Shown: piece by piece, positions 1 through 12,300 of the stretch
How positions within the stretch are numbered: position 1 is the first letter of the stretch
Layout of the letters: every line of letters begins with the position of its first letter
Source of the DNA: Zygaena filipendulae
Taxonomy: Eukaryota; Arthropoda; Insecta; Lepidoptera; Zygaenidae
DNA: 64,000 nucleotides
NCBI GenBank assembly: GCA_907165275.2
Contig: OU015670.1
Coordinates: 151,501-215,500 of the forward strand
Reading direction: 5' to 3'
Notes under the pieces: model-generated
Database searches by the model: none
What the model was told of the DNA's origin: nothing
Seen by the model: only the letters and a program-made list of their open reading frames with translations
Made by a program: the position numbers and the translations under genes

Positions 1-859
1 AACCGCGCTGATGTCGTCTGATTGTCCTTTGAATGTCGACAATAGCCATTGATGTTATTGAATGAGAGACAATATTCCGAGTCGCTACATCATCGATGCA
101 AATAAATAACACTCAAGTATTGTATTGTCTGCTAAAAATATTTTTATAGGTATTTATTATTTACGTATTTTATTTTTATCTGTACATGTAAAATCTAAAT
201 TATTGTGAATATTGGATCGGACGAATAATTTAGGTTTTGGTCTAATTTTATACATTCCAATATTGTAATTGTAATGTTAGGTATAACATTTTCGTCCGGC
301 TGTGCGTCTGTCCGGAATTATTCAACTTAGAAAAAACCCGATACTACGAGTATAGATTTCAAGATTTGAACTCACTGCGTTTAAAATAACAAGCTTGTCA
401 TCAGTAGAATTTCTCACTGGGACTGTAATGTAGTGGTGATAGTGGCAAAAATATCAAAATCCGTGACATAAATTTTAAATTTCTTTCATTCTTCTTCTTA
501 TTGGCTTTCGCATGTAATGTATTTAGCCAGTTTCAAGTAAAATAAGTCAGTTGAATGCACAAATTAACGTTTAGCATCGTTGTACGGTTTGAACTTGTAG
601 GCCATGGTACTGAATAGACTACAAGAACTTTCTCGGAGCTCTCGGAGGAAACCGAAGAAATCAGCTCGAAATATCATATATCTTCTTGAGCACATAAAAA
701 ACCGTCACTGTGAAAATTATTGTCCAGTACAGCACCTTAAAACACAACAAAATCCACTTTTAACCATCTTTTATCGACATGAAAATAAATGACCGAACCG
801 CCGTCTTTGATTGCCGCCAAAAAACCTTTTAAATTACTTAAAATTAAAAAAAGAAACCC
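1..859. other. Upstream noncoding DNA
   Basis: AT-rich sequence before the first gene. A 62-codon open frame at 604-792 on the + strand begins with ATG, but it has AT-rich codon use unlike the exons downstream, no recognisable motif and no clear splice signals, so I do not call it a gene. No repeat family that recurs elsewhere in the window was recognised here. The segment may hold distal regulatory sequence of Lrrk or the 3' end of an unseen neighbour. Confidence 0.5.
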
Positions 860-973
860 GTGTACCTATTCTCAATTCGAATTAAGCCCGCGAAAGTGCA
901 CAATAATGTGAAGAAAACAAAACAATAGAGTCACAATCGTCAGGACAAAATAGTGTTGTGAGTTCAGTCTACA
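860..973 (+). promoter_or_regulatory. Lrrk: Lrrk 5' UTR and probable start region
   Basis: The sequence directly before the Lrrk start codon looks like an insect 5' UTR: A-rich and free of ATG in the Lrrk frame. An in-frame TGA at 959-961, five codons before the ATG at 974, closes the frame and so fixes 974 as the first possible start of this exon. A TCAGTC string at 964-969 resembles an initiator, but this close to the ATG it could equally be chance. The true transcription start cannot be placed from sequence alone. Confidence 0.45.
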
Positions 974-3900
974 ATGCTGGGTCGGCTCCTTGCGGCGGGC
1001 GCCGACGAGACAGGCGCAGCCCCCGCGGTGGAGGCGGACGCCGCGTATGACGTCACGCAGTATTTCAGCGACGAAGTCGCGGACCCGTGGGCTCAGGAAG
1101 GTCCGCTCGCTGCTCTACTATCATATAAGCCCTAACTGCCTATGCTTTAGCTTACCGACCAATATTTACATGTCTAGTTTTTATAGTATTGTATCGTGGG
1201 CGATAAATACGACTGTATACAAACCGGTTGCTATAAATACCTGTATAATTAATGCACTACACTACTACACAATTTCAACACTGGTATGCTGTAAGACTTG
1301 TACCTTGTGTTACTTGGTATAGTAACACTTGGCATGATTCGCATCAATTGAACTGCGGTTTCTTGAACTCGGAACAATTTCTTTTTTTTTTTTCGTCAAT
1401 AAAGAAAGCAAATGTTTTGACCATGCAGCTTCTTCTTTAGTTACCACTTTTTTATTGAACGTATTATAGTTTTTCGCTTCACAATTTATAATTTCCCTGT
1501 CCACTACGATCACATTTGACTAAATTGGGGGATTCCACTATATAAATAAATATTTCGTCCACACTGATGATCTTATCAAAGTAAGCAAGTAGGTACCTAT
1601 GTGAACAATGAGCATCCACCAAAAACAAAAATTAATATGGCCAGTCTATACTGTATTTAAAAATCGACTTCTAAAGACCGGTGAAAAGAAAATATGACCC
1701 TTTGGATAGATGCGCCTGTCACCTCCATTAACACCACCAACCACAGTGTGGTAAAATAAGCTGTAAATATTTACAGGGCTGAAAGTATACGTTTTTTTTG
1801 CAATAAATGTTTTTTATTATAACTATTGTTATAACAAACAGGATAAGCGACATTGTTAGAGGTATAGTGAAAGACAAAGGATACTTTTTATTCCGGAATC
1901 CCTACGGGATTTCCTACATTACCGCAGGGAACAGCTAGTAGACAAAATAAATGTGCAAATGTCGATGGAGAACGATTGTCTATGGCGTGTCCGGCAGACG
2001 CGCTGGAGGCGGAGCGCTCGGAGCGGCACGCGCGGCTGCGCGAGCTGGTGAGCTGCGGGGACGCGCCGCGCCTGCGCGCCGAGCTGGCCGCGCTAGGGCC
2101 CGCCGCCGGCCTGCTCGTCAACCTGACGCCCGGCGGCGCCAGCACGCTGCTCTATGTGTCAGTAGCTAACTGTCTACATAAACGTCGCTGGGGGTACATC
2201 TCGATAGACTTGATATAGGTATAGTCAGATGCGGATGACAGTAGGGTTGTTTTTGAGAGTTGAGATACTTGTAAGAAGGGAAGAAGGTCTACCCTAGTCA
2301 ATTTTCGACTTTATAGGGGTTACAAATCTATTTCCTTGATATAGTCTATTGGTAAGAATATGGAGAAGATTAAAAACCATTAGAGCCAACCCACACGGTG
2401 CGGTGCGGCTCAGGTCAGGCGCCTGAGCGGCTCCGCTGCGGTATATTACAAACAAAAAGGCGTCGTGGCCACACGGCGCTGTTGTTTGTCCTGTTCTGTC
2501 ACGTAGCGATGGGCATGCCTACTCTTTTTGTCGCCGCGGCGGCGCCGCGCTGCCCGTGTGGTCGCCCATGCGGCGAAACGGTTTGGGCTGCGGCGCCGCA
2601 CCGCAATGTGTGGGTTGGCACTTAGTTTTGGTTCTTGGAGCAACGATAAAGTGCCATGTTGGTTTCGGTGTCGTTCCCAGCGCGTCGGAGGCGGGCGCGC
2701 TGTGGGCGGTGAGCGCGCTGCTGGAGGCGGGCGCGGACGGGCGCGCGCACCCCGCCACGCGCTACGGCCCGCTGTACGCAGCCGCGCAGCGCGGGCATGA
2801 GGACGTGGCGCGCCTGCTGCTGCAGCACTTCCCTGAGGCGGCGCAGGTGAGAGGCTCCCCTCCCCTGCTCTTCGTAACGAAGGGAAATCAACGCCGTGCA
2901 TATAATATATAGGCCTCGACAGGCATATGCTTTGTACTTACCGACTTGCAGGCGCGACCTCGTCAGTGAGTGTGCCGTGTGGTAAACGCTCGTGTGTGTT
3001 GTGTGTTGTGCAGCAAGAGACGGTGGAGAAGTGGCTGCCGCTGCACGCGGCGTGCATCGGCGGGCACGCGGCGCTGGTGGCGCTGCTGCTGGGGCACCCC
3101 TATCCGGACCGGGTGCTCAACACATACGTGTGAGTGATCACCATATAATAGGTATATTATAGTATGCTTTATACGTAACAGTTCCATCATTCTATACTGT
3201 CGAGCGTTGCAGCAACGCCTGGGGTCATCAAAGTTGGGTCATGGTTTAAAAATTCAGTTAGTGGTGCTATTTTGTCACCTATAGGCGCCTTAAAAATACT
3301 GAATTTGTCACCCACAGGTGCCTTAACATCACTATATTTGCCACCTACAGGCGCCTTCACAACACTGTATTTGCCACCTACAGGCGCCTTCACAACACTG
3401 TATTTGCCACCTACAGGCGCCTTCACAACACTGTATTTGTCACCTACAGGCGCCTTCACAACACTGTATTTGCCACCTACAGGCGCCTTCACAACACTGT
3501 ATTTGCCACCTACAGGCGCCTTCACAACACTGTATTTGCCACCTACAGGCGCCTTCACAACACTGTATTTGCCACCTACAGGCGCCTTCACAACACTGTA
3601 TTTGCCACCTACAGGCGCCTTCACAACACTGTATTTGCCACCTACAGGCGCCTTCACAACACTGTATTTGTCACCTACAGGCGCCTTCACAACACTGTAT
3701 TTGCCACCTACAGGCGCCTTCACAACACTGTATTTGCCACCTACAGGCGCCTTCACAACACTGTATTTGTCACCTACAGGCGCCTTCACAACACTGTATT
3801 TGCCACCTACAGGCGCCTTCACAACACTGTATTTGCCACCTACAGGCGCCTTCACAACACTGTATTTGCCACCTACAGGCGCCTTCACAACACTGTATTT

Positions 3901-6326
3901 GCCACCTACAGGCGCCTTCACAACACTGTATTTGCCACCTACAACATGTTATTGTATACGTCACGTATAAGCTGTTGTCCGTCCGCCGGCAGCGACCCGT
4001 CCGGCCGGTTCCAGTACCGGTTCGCGTTCGACGTGAACGCGCGCGACGCAAGCGGCCAGACCGCGCTGTACGCGGCGAGCGCGCTCGGCCACGCCGCCTG
4101 CGTCGACGCGCTGCTCGCCTTCCGCCTGCCCGCGGAGGGCGGCGCGGGGGGGCAGGACGCGCCTGCCTCGCCGGTGAGTCGCCCCTCCCCGTGGGTTGAG
4201 TGTATACGAGTATATCGCCGTGTGCCTCACGCTGCTCCGGCAGCCTCACTTGACTAGTCTGCCAAACAAAAGGTAGTAATGAAATGAGTAAAGGGATGTG
4301 GTGTCTGCCCAGGGCGAGCAGTCCCCGCAGGCGCGCTCCCCGGGCGCGGGCGGCGGGGAGGGCGGGGCCGGCGGGGGCGGGGCGGTGCTGAGCCCGCACC
4401 GCGCGGGCATCTCGCTCGGGATCCACGCCATCGTAAGCAAGCTGGTCGGCGGCAGGAACGTAAGTCACCCGCATTTAAAAAGCACCCAATGTTCTTCTCT
4501 GTACCCCTGACCATATAATTGGTTGTAAGTGCAGGTGCTCTATGTGCTACTATATCCGCAGTCGCAGCCGCAGCCGCAGCGGCAGCAGTGCATGGTGCGG
4601 CCGGTGTGCGTGGAGCGCGGGCTGGCGGGCGCGTCGTGCGTGGCGGGCGCCGTGCGCGGCGGGCACGCGCACGTGCTGCGCCGCCTGCTGGCCGCCGGCG
4701 CCAGCCCCACCGCGCCCGCCGAGCGGCCCGCCCCCTCGCCGCCCGCCTCGCAGCAGGTGAGCGCCCGCAGTGACGTCACGCGCACGTGCTGCGGGGCGTC
4801 ACGTGACCATATGTGCTCAGTCATAGCAACTCACCTCCAACCCAGGGTCCTACCGACCAATCTTATACGGACCGAATCGCGGGCCGGAACGCCCCAGTCG
4901 CGATGTTGTGTTAGAGCTACCCAACCATTGTTGCTCTCCCCGCAGACCGCGCAGCCGCCGGGTGCGGGCGCGGGGGCGGCGGGGCGCGCGGGGTCGCGGC
5001 GCCGCTCGCGCAGCGCCTCCACGCGCGGGGCCCCCTCGCCGGCGCGCCCCGCGCTCCGCTGCACCGCCGACGGTGAGTACTTGCTGACTGATTGACCTAC
5101 TTTTTAACCGATTGACCTACTTTCTGACCGATCGACCTACTTGTTGTTAGAAGAGGCGGGGTCGTGGACGGCGCTGGCGCTGGCGGTGCACCTGCGGCGC
5201 GCGGCGCTCGCGGAGCAGCTGGTGGCGGCGGGGGCGGAGGACCCGGGCGGGCGCGCGCTGCGGGAGTGCGCCGCGCACGGGCCCGCGCACCTGCTGCCCG
5301 CCCTGCTCGCCACCAAGGTACCAAATACCACCACCGGTAGCCTCATCAGTGCCGTATTCACTAGACGCAACCTCACTTGCCTCGAGTTGAGCCTGCTCAG
5401 CCTGGCTCAGGCTGCCTTTTTTCGGATACGAACTTTATCGTATGAAGTGACACTCGCACCCTGGTCATTGAGATTCCCCTCGGTTTTTAACCACTCCTTG
5501 GTCACTGACGTCCTTTTTCGGTTACTTGACGCTCCCCCTTGTCATTGACGCCCCGCCCCGGTGACTGACGCTCGCGCGCTGGTCGCCGACGCTCGCCCGG
5601 GCGGTCACTGACGCTCGCTCCCCCGCAGGCGTGCCCGGACCCCGACTACAAGGTGAACAAGCCGGCGGTGTCGGCGCAGGTGTTCGCGCGGCGCGAGGGC
5701 GACGCGGCGCTCACGTACCCGGCGCTGTGCCCCGCGGTGCCGGCCGCCGTGCACTGGCGCGACCTGCGCTGCCAGCTCGAAACTTTGCGGTATGACACAC
5801 CACCACCACCGCTACCACCACCATCACCACCACTACCGCTGCTAGGCTGCGATGGGAAAGATTCGGGGGCGCCTCGTGCCCTACGCCACGGTTGACATGT
5901 TTCCGAATGACGTTTTGAAGCTCCGAGAACGAGAAATATTGGGCACGTATACATACATACCCTATGTCCTGACAACGTGCATGCCAAATTTCATCAAAAT
6001 TCGTTGAGCCGTTTTTGCGTGATTGAGTAACAAACATCCAAACATCCACACTTTCACATCGATAATATAAGGAGGATTAAGCAATAAGTATGTGTGAGTG
6101 ATGGAGTAAATAGAATGTTGTCCGTTCCACGTGGTGACTGCGGCGCGGCGCGGGCGCGTGCGCGTGCGCAGCCTGGGCTGGGTGGCGGCGGCGTGCGCGC
6201 GCCTCAACCCGCGGCTGGGCGCGGCGCGCGGCGCGCTGCTGGCGCTCACGCGGCTCGACGTCGCCAACAACGAGCTGCGCGCGCTGCCCGCCGAGCTGTT
6301 CGCCATGCTCAGCCTCAGGTCAGCCG

Positions 6327-6359
<33 letters not shown>

Positions 6360-9300
6360 AGCCACCGGCTGCCGCCCACCGCCCACCGGCTACCGGCCAC
6401 CGCGCGCACTTGCACTATTCTGCACCTATTAATATTGTGACATATTCACCTGTTGCGTTAATTGGATTATTTTAATGACATATTTAGTTTGTTTTTTATT
6501 GATTTATAATCTTCAGATTTGTTCCCTTTTAAGTTTTTGTGTATGTTCGTTAAAACTTTAATTTTGCTAGATCTCGTTGTTTTTAATTAGTAATTGATTG
6601 ATGGAAGTTTTTTTTTACATTTATAGGGACTATTTGCTCCCAAACATAGAGTATAATGACTGTATTTGCCTGTCATGGGCGATACCGACGGGACGAATTC
6701 TCACAATATAGGAGAAAACAGCCCCTACACAAAGGTCCTTCAAGCCGGATGCACCTCCGTCCCCCAGGTACCTGAACGCGGCCCAGAACAAGCTGGAGCG
6801 CCTGCCGTCGGCGGCGGAGCCGGGCCCGGCGGCGACGCGGGCCGGCGCGGCGCCGTACAGCGCGCCCGTGCTGCAGGAGCTGTACCTGCAGGACAACCGG
6901 CTGGAGCAGCTGCCGCCGGAGCTGTTCGCGCTGCCGGCGCTCGCCACGCTGGACGTGTCCAACAACAAGCTGCGCGCGCTGCCCGCCAGCATGTGGCGCG
7001 CGCCATGCCTGCGCGACCTCAGCGCCGCGCTCAACCACCTGCGCGACCTGCCCGCCGAGGTCAGTGACCAGCCCGCCGAGGTCAGTGACCAGCCCGCTGA
7101 GGTCAGTGACCAGCCAGTAGGAGTGCACGCCTTCGCGCTAAATCTATACTCAATATTATAAAGAGAAATATTAATATTCAAAAAATTGTAAGCTACTAAT
7201 GCTCTTAAGTGACATTGGTTTTTGTTCAAATAAATCTGAATAAATGTCTAAATAAATAAATTAACTAATATTTAGGTCAAATGAATTAAAAATTAAGTCA
7301 GATGACACATACATGTCAGTCAACATGTCGGTGAACTGTTATGATTGCCTGTCCGTCTACAGGACGTGGGGGAGTCGCTCCCCACGCCCCCCTCTCCGGG
7401 TGGCGCCCCGCCCCCCGCCGCCGCGCCTCACGACCGCGACACGCAGTCCGTAAGTCTATAAAGTCAAACAAAATTAACAATTACATTCATACATCCGTTC
7501 AAATTCATACATTCGTCTCAAGTTGTTTGAGTTAGGCCCGCCGCCCAATGTGACTTTTTGTCGACGTGACTTTCTGTCACTTATGAAAAATGTACTGAGG
7601 TCACCGTATTGTCACGTCACCATAATGAGCGCACTCAGTATAGTTTTCATTGCACTTGACTAAGTGACAGAAAGTCACGTCGACAAAAAGTCACAATGGG
7701 CGGCGGGCCTTAGTCTTTAACTGCGAAAAATAATATTATTTAAAATGTGCAAAATAAGAGAGGGCAATTCACCTTAGCGACCGCATCGCATTGGTCGAAG
7801 TACAACTGAACGCCCGTTGGAAACAAATTTAATACGGAGCGTGATTAGGTATGTGACGTCATCCGAGGCCTTTGAAATATGGCGGCGTTCAGACAGACAG
7901 CTCAGAATTTATCTATGAATTTTAAAAACCATATTTTAGAAATAAAAAAATTACATGCATAATCTCTATTTTATTGTTCAGAAGACGTCTTCGCGCAGTC
8001 CGTCCATCGAGCGCGGCGAGCCGGCGCCCGCGGGGGGCGCGCGGGGGGAGGAGCGCGCCGAGGGGGAGGGGGAGGGGGCGGTGATCGTCCTCGGCGACCG
8101 GACCGGGAACGCCGTGTGAGTTGAAAGTTCTCGATTTTGCCAAATATGTTGCGAGTAGTGATAGAAATGGATGTGATTGGAGTAAACAGTATTAAATCCC
8201 GATCAAGTGCGCGGTGTGTCGGGAAAAGGAGAGAGTTCCGTTATGAAAAAGAGCTGTTTAAAAGAATATTCCATTTTTTTTTACTACACGATACATGTCG
8301 TTCTTCTTCAATTGAAAGATAGAAATTCTTCAATTGTTTTTGAATTTTCCATCTCGTAAGTTGTAGTTGAAAAGTTGTAGGTTACTAGATAACTCATTCT
8401 ATAGGTTCGGTTCATAGAATGCACATTTCTTTTAGACTTTATCTATAACTAGTTGTGCCCGCGGTTTCACCCGAATTAATTTCAGAGTTCCCGCGGGAAT
8501 TCCGGGATAAAAAATACCCTATGTGTTAATCTGACGTATAAGCTATATTATTGTAAAGTTTCATTTAAATCTATCCAGTAGTTTTTGTGTGAAAGAGTAA
8601 CAAACATCCATCCATCCATCCATACATTCTTACAAAATTTTCGCGTTTATAATATTAGTAGGATGTCCCGGTAGTTCGATTAAAACGGTCGTCACAGACA
8701 GACAGATGTGCAGGCGACGATATTATAAGGATTTTTGTCAAATTAAACAGCGAAGCTTTGGTTAGATGACGTAAACCCGATCGGGCGACGCTCCGTCGCC
8801 CATGTTATCGAAATCTCAGCGTTGTTGTTGTCCAGCCCCCTTAGCCAAGTTGACAATCAATAATTGTTAACGCATAGAAAACTAAGGAACGAATCGCCAG
8901 ATCATGTGGTCACGCTGAACTGAAAGAAAGAAGAAGAAAGAAAATAAATTTATTTGTCAACACATAATATACAACTGCAATAAAAAACAATACAAAAATG
9001 TTGACAAAATGGTCCCGGCTCAGCATAATGCTATCTCACACACTTAACAGTGTGAGGCAGCGCTGGTTTTCAGCCGGAACCACGGTAAAAAATAAATAAA
9101 ATTAAAAGTAAAAAATAAACTATAAAATGTAAAACTGGCCTTTTAGTTGGACGATCACCATATAACATGGTGATTGGTGATTCGATCCTTAGTTTTGTAT
9201 GCGTTAACAATGATAGAGAGTCGCTTTGGCTAAGAGGTCTTGTCTTTGCAGCTGGTTGGAGGCGCGGCGCGCGCACCCGTGGCGCTGCGAGTCGCGCGCC

Positions 9301-12300
9301 GCCTCCCCGCAGCGCGCGCCGCCCGCCCCCGGCTCGCCCCCCGGCGGGCCCCCCGGCGCGCCCCCCGACGGCCCCCCGGCGCGCAGCCCGCTGGCCAGCC
9401 TCAACCTGTCGCACAACCAGTTCACGCGGGTGCCGCGCGCGCTGGCGTGCCGCGCGCCCGCCCTCACGCGCCTCAACATGGCCTACAACTCGCTCAGGTG
9501 ACATCTCCATTGACACACTGTACAAGTGTACAATCCCCCTCACAATACACCATACATTCCTTTCTATTATCCTCTAAACAGGATGTTACATGGTACCCTC
9601 TCCTTTCACGCTCCTTTCCTTACCTTACCCCAACTTCTTTACCGTAGTATAGTGGAATTAGGAAATGTAGAAAAGTGTGTGAAGTGTGTGCGGAGAGTGG
9701 TGAGAACTTACGGTACACCTTGCTCAAGTGTGGTGAGGTTTGCAGGAGTTGCAGTACATCTAGCTCAGGTGTGGTGAGGTGTACAGAAGTTACGGTACTA
9801 GTCTAGGTAATGAGGTATAGATGAGGTGAAGTACACTTTCGCCTCTCTCTTCTACCTCGCCCCCTGCCCCCCCCCTGCCCCCCCTGCCCGCTGGGCCTGC
9901 CCAAGATGAACGCTAACGCAGCTCCGTGCCGCGGCAGGTCCATGTCGTACGTGACCTCGTACCCGACGGGGCTGCGTCAGCTGGACCTCAGCCACAACGA
10001 GATCACCTGCTGGCCCAGCCTGCCGCAGGTAACTATACCGCACCAGTACCGCAGGTATATATTATAGTACACATAACACTATACACTATGGACAATGGAC
10101 TCGATATACAGTGTGTAATCAAACTTTTAGTAAACTCGTGACGATTTTCGTAAAAGGGATATTAAGGCAGACAGATGTGGATTCATCTGTGTTTGCGTAA
10201 AATTTTTTCTTCATTTATCTATACTAATATTATAAAGAGCAAAAGTTTGTGAGTTTGTGACGTTGTAGGGGGTAATCTCTGGATCTACTGAACCGATTTT
10301 GAAAATCCTTTCACTTATAAGAAGCTAAAGTGATCCTGAGTGACATAGGGTACTTTTTATTTTATTTTTATTTTGAAGGAAAACCTTACGGCTAATAAAA
10401 TTAAATATATAAAATGGCAGACAACAGCCATTCGCGGAATTCAAAATTAGAAAGTATAAAATGTATAAAGAGAATTTAATTTATCCCGGAATCCCCGCGG
10501 GAACTCCGAAATTACCGCGGGTGAAACCGCAAGGGTCGGCTAGTACAGTACACACGTGAAACTGTCTCCGAGTCCCGGGAATGAAGGAAGTTTGACTCCA
10601 ACCTGTATAGATAGTTTGGTGTACAAACTGTATAAATTATTTGGTGACGTGTTGTGGCGTGTCAAGGTGGAGAACGTGGGCGCATCGGACGAAGACCCGC
10701 TGGCGTGCTACTGCCCGCCCCTGCCCCCGCGCGGCGCGCCCTCCCCCGCCCCCGCCCCCGCCCGCACCCCCGCGCGCGCCCGCCCGCGCTCCGGCGGCTC
10801 GGTGCGCTCGCAGCTGCTGCACGCCGCCTGCCCCGCGCGCCGCCACCTGCGCCTCGAGGGGCTGCGCACCCTGGTCAGTGGGGGGAGAGGGGCTAAAGAG
10901 TTATTAAGAAGCGACATATCTCCGCAACCGTTGCACTTAGGAATAAAATTTTATGTGGTGAAACTAGCTAATAACCCTTACCGATCCACCACTAAATTTA
11001 GTTAGTCCATACTTCGTACACCTTGTATAGTGTATAGGTGACAACTAAAAAGCAATCACTCTCCCAGATCCTGGCGAACAACCTCCTCACCCGCATCCAG
11101 CTGACGACAGATGACGACGGCTACTTGTCCGCTGCCGGCGAGGCCCCCGCCGCCGACGACGACGACGACTGGGTGAGCGGTGACACTCGGCCTATCCGGC
11201 TCGAAGGACCATCAACTTTTTAGTAACTTGCACAGAAAATAATGTATCAACTAGAAAGGCAATCTGGGCGGGGCGGGCGCAACACGGTTGAAAGGAAAGT
11301 ACCTATAAGCAAATTCTCATAATTTCCCAAAGCAAAGAATGTTTATGTCAAGTATATTCTTCACAAAACTATCTTAAACAGTCACTTTTGCAACCAGTAA
11401 GTAAGTGAACGTATGTCGTTGAATACGTTTCGTCAGTCAGTGGGTGTCCGTGTGTCCAGGGTGGGGGCGCGGGCGGGGGCGGCGGCGGTGGGGGTGGGGG
11501 CCTCAAGAGCCGGCTGGTGTTCCCGCTGCTGTCCATGCTGGACGTGTCGTGCAACCTGCTGCGCTGCGTGCCGCCGCACATCCACGAGCTGACGCACCTC
11601 TCCGTGCTCAACATCAGCGGCAACAAGGGTACCCTCGCCACACACGCCCACCACTTGCCCTCACGAGATAAGGGCACCTACTCATCACTTATTGTCAGGA
11701 GATCTAACGGCGCCGTCGGTCGATTTCTGCTCTTCACAAGCTTTTTTTAACTTGCAATGTCCATATGTAAGTCATCCAGCTGATCTGATGATGGAGCCGG
11801 GATGTAGGAACTGAAACGTTTCTATGGCAAACGAATTTTAGCTAGTCAGAGTATACTTTACATCAATTATGTTGACGAGATTTGGAACATGGAACCGAAA
11901 GTTTGCCACTGGAACTTCCTCATGGAAACTGCATGATTACCTTCCATTACACATTATAAAGTTTATATATCTTCATATTGAATGTGTCCCTCCCCCCCCC
12001 CCCCCCCCCCCCCCCCCCCGGCAGACATCACGGAGCTGCCCCCGCAGATGGGGCTGCTGTCGCGGCTGTGGAACCTGGGCACGGCGGGCTGCGCGCTGGG
12101 CGAGCCGCTGCGCTCCATGCTGGCCAGCGGCCGCTACAAGAGCATGGACGTGGTGGGCTACCTCAAGTCGGTGCTGCAGGAGGCGCGGCCCTACGCGCGC
12201 CTCAAGCTCATGCTCGTCGGCCGCCAGGTGCGCCCGCGCGGGGCTGGGCGAGCCGGGGGAAGCTGGAGACATTAGAGGCACTGGGAAGTTAGAGACATTG

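Larger units (their letters stand above)
974..5789 (+). other. Lrrk: Lrrk exons 1-10: N-terminus and ankyrin repeats
   Basis: Coding exons: 974-1100, 1998-2157, 2681-2846, 3014-3129, 3993-4173, 4313-4459, 4535-4756, 4946-5072, 5151-5317, 5629-5789. Ankyrin-type helices are clear in exons 2-5 (for example LYAAAQRGHEDVARLLLQ in exon 3, LPLHAACIGGHAALVALLL in exon 4, TALYAASALGHAACVDALL in exon 5). They return in exon 7 (AGAVRGGHAHVLRRLLAAGA) and exon 9 (TALALAVHLRRAALAEQLVA). Exons 6 and 8 are low-complexity Gly/Ala/Ser/Arg linkers. The exon 1 donor (AAG|GTCCGC) is weak but is the one that fits the phase of exon 2. The exon 7 acceptor is uncertain: an AG 30 nt downstream, at 4561-4564, is also in frame. 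The intron between exons 4 and 5 carries the 33 bp minisatellite. Confidence 0.85.
6172..11628 (+). other. Lrrk: Lrrk exons 11-19: leucine-rich repeats
   Basis: Coding exons: 6172-6318, 6768-7059, 7363-7449, 7982-8115, 9252-9497, 9938-10028, 10667-10873, 11068-11172, 11460-11628. LRR signatures include LTRLDVANNELRALPAELF (exon 11), LQELYLQDNRLEQLPPELF and LATLDVSNNKLRALPASM (exon 12), LASLNLSHNQFTRVPRAL (exon 15), LRQLDLSHNEITCWPSLP (exon 16) and LSMLDVSCNLLRCVPPHI (exon 19). Exons 13 and 14 and the start of exon 15 are Pro/Gly/Glu-rich insertions that interrupt the array, so the protein is longer here than a plain LRR run. Exon 18 ends in a run of five aspartates. Exon 17 uses a poor acceptor (GTCAAG at 10661-10666) chosen by phase. 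Exon 12 ends at the first of three tandem donors. Confidence 0.85.

Noticed and set aside
604..792. 62-codon + strand frame before Lrrk
   Set aside because: No motif, AT-rich random-like codons and no link to the Lrrk frame.
3271..3941. CRISPR-like regular repeat
   Set aside because: Units are contiguous with no unique spacers, and the genome is that of an animal.
3187..3970. Open frames of 232 (+) and 244 (-) codons of an 11-residue repeat
   Set aside because: They arise from the 33 bp minisatellite inside an Lrrk intron. The stop after exon 4 and the in-phase exon 5 show the region is spliced out.
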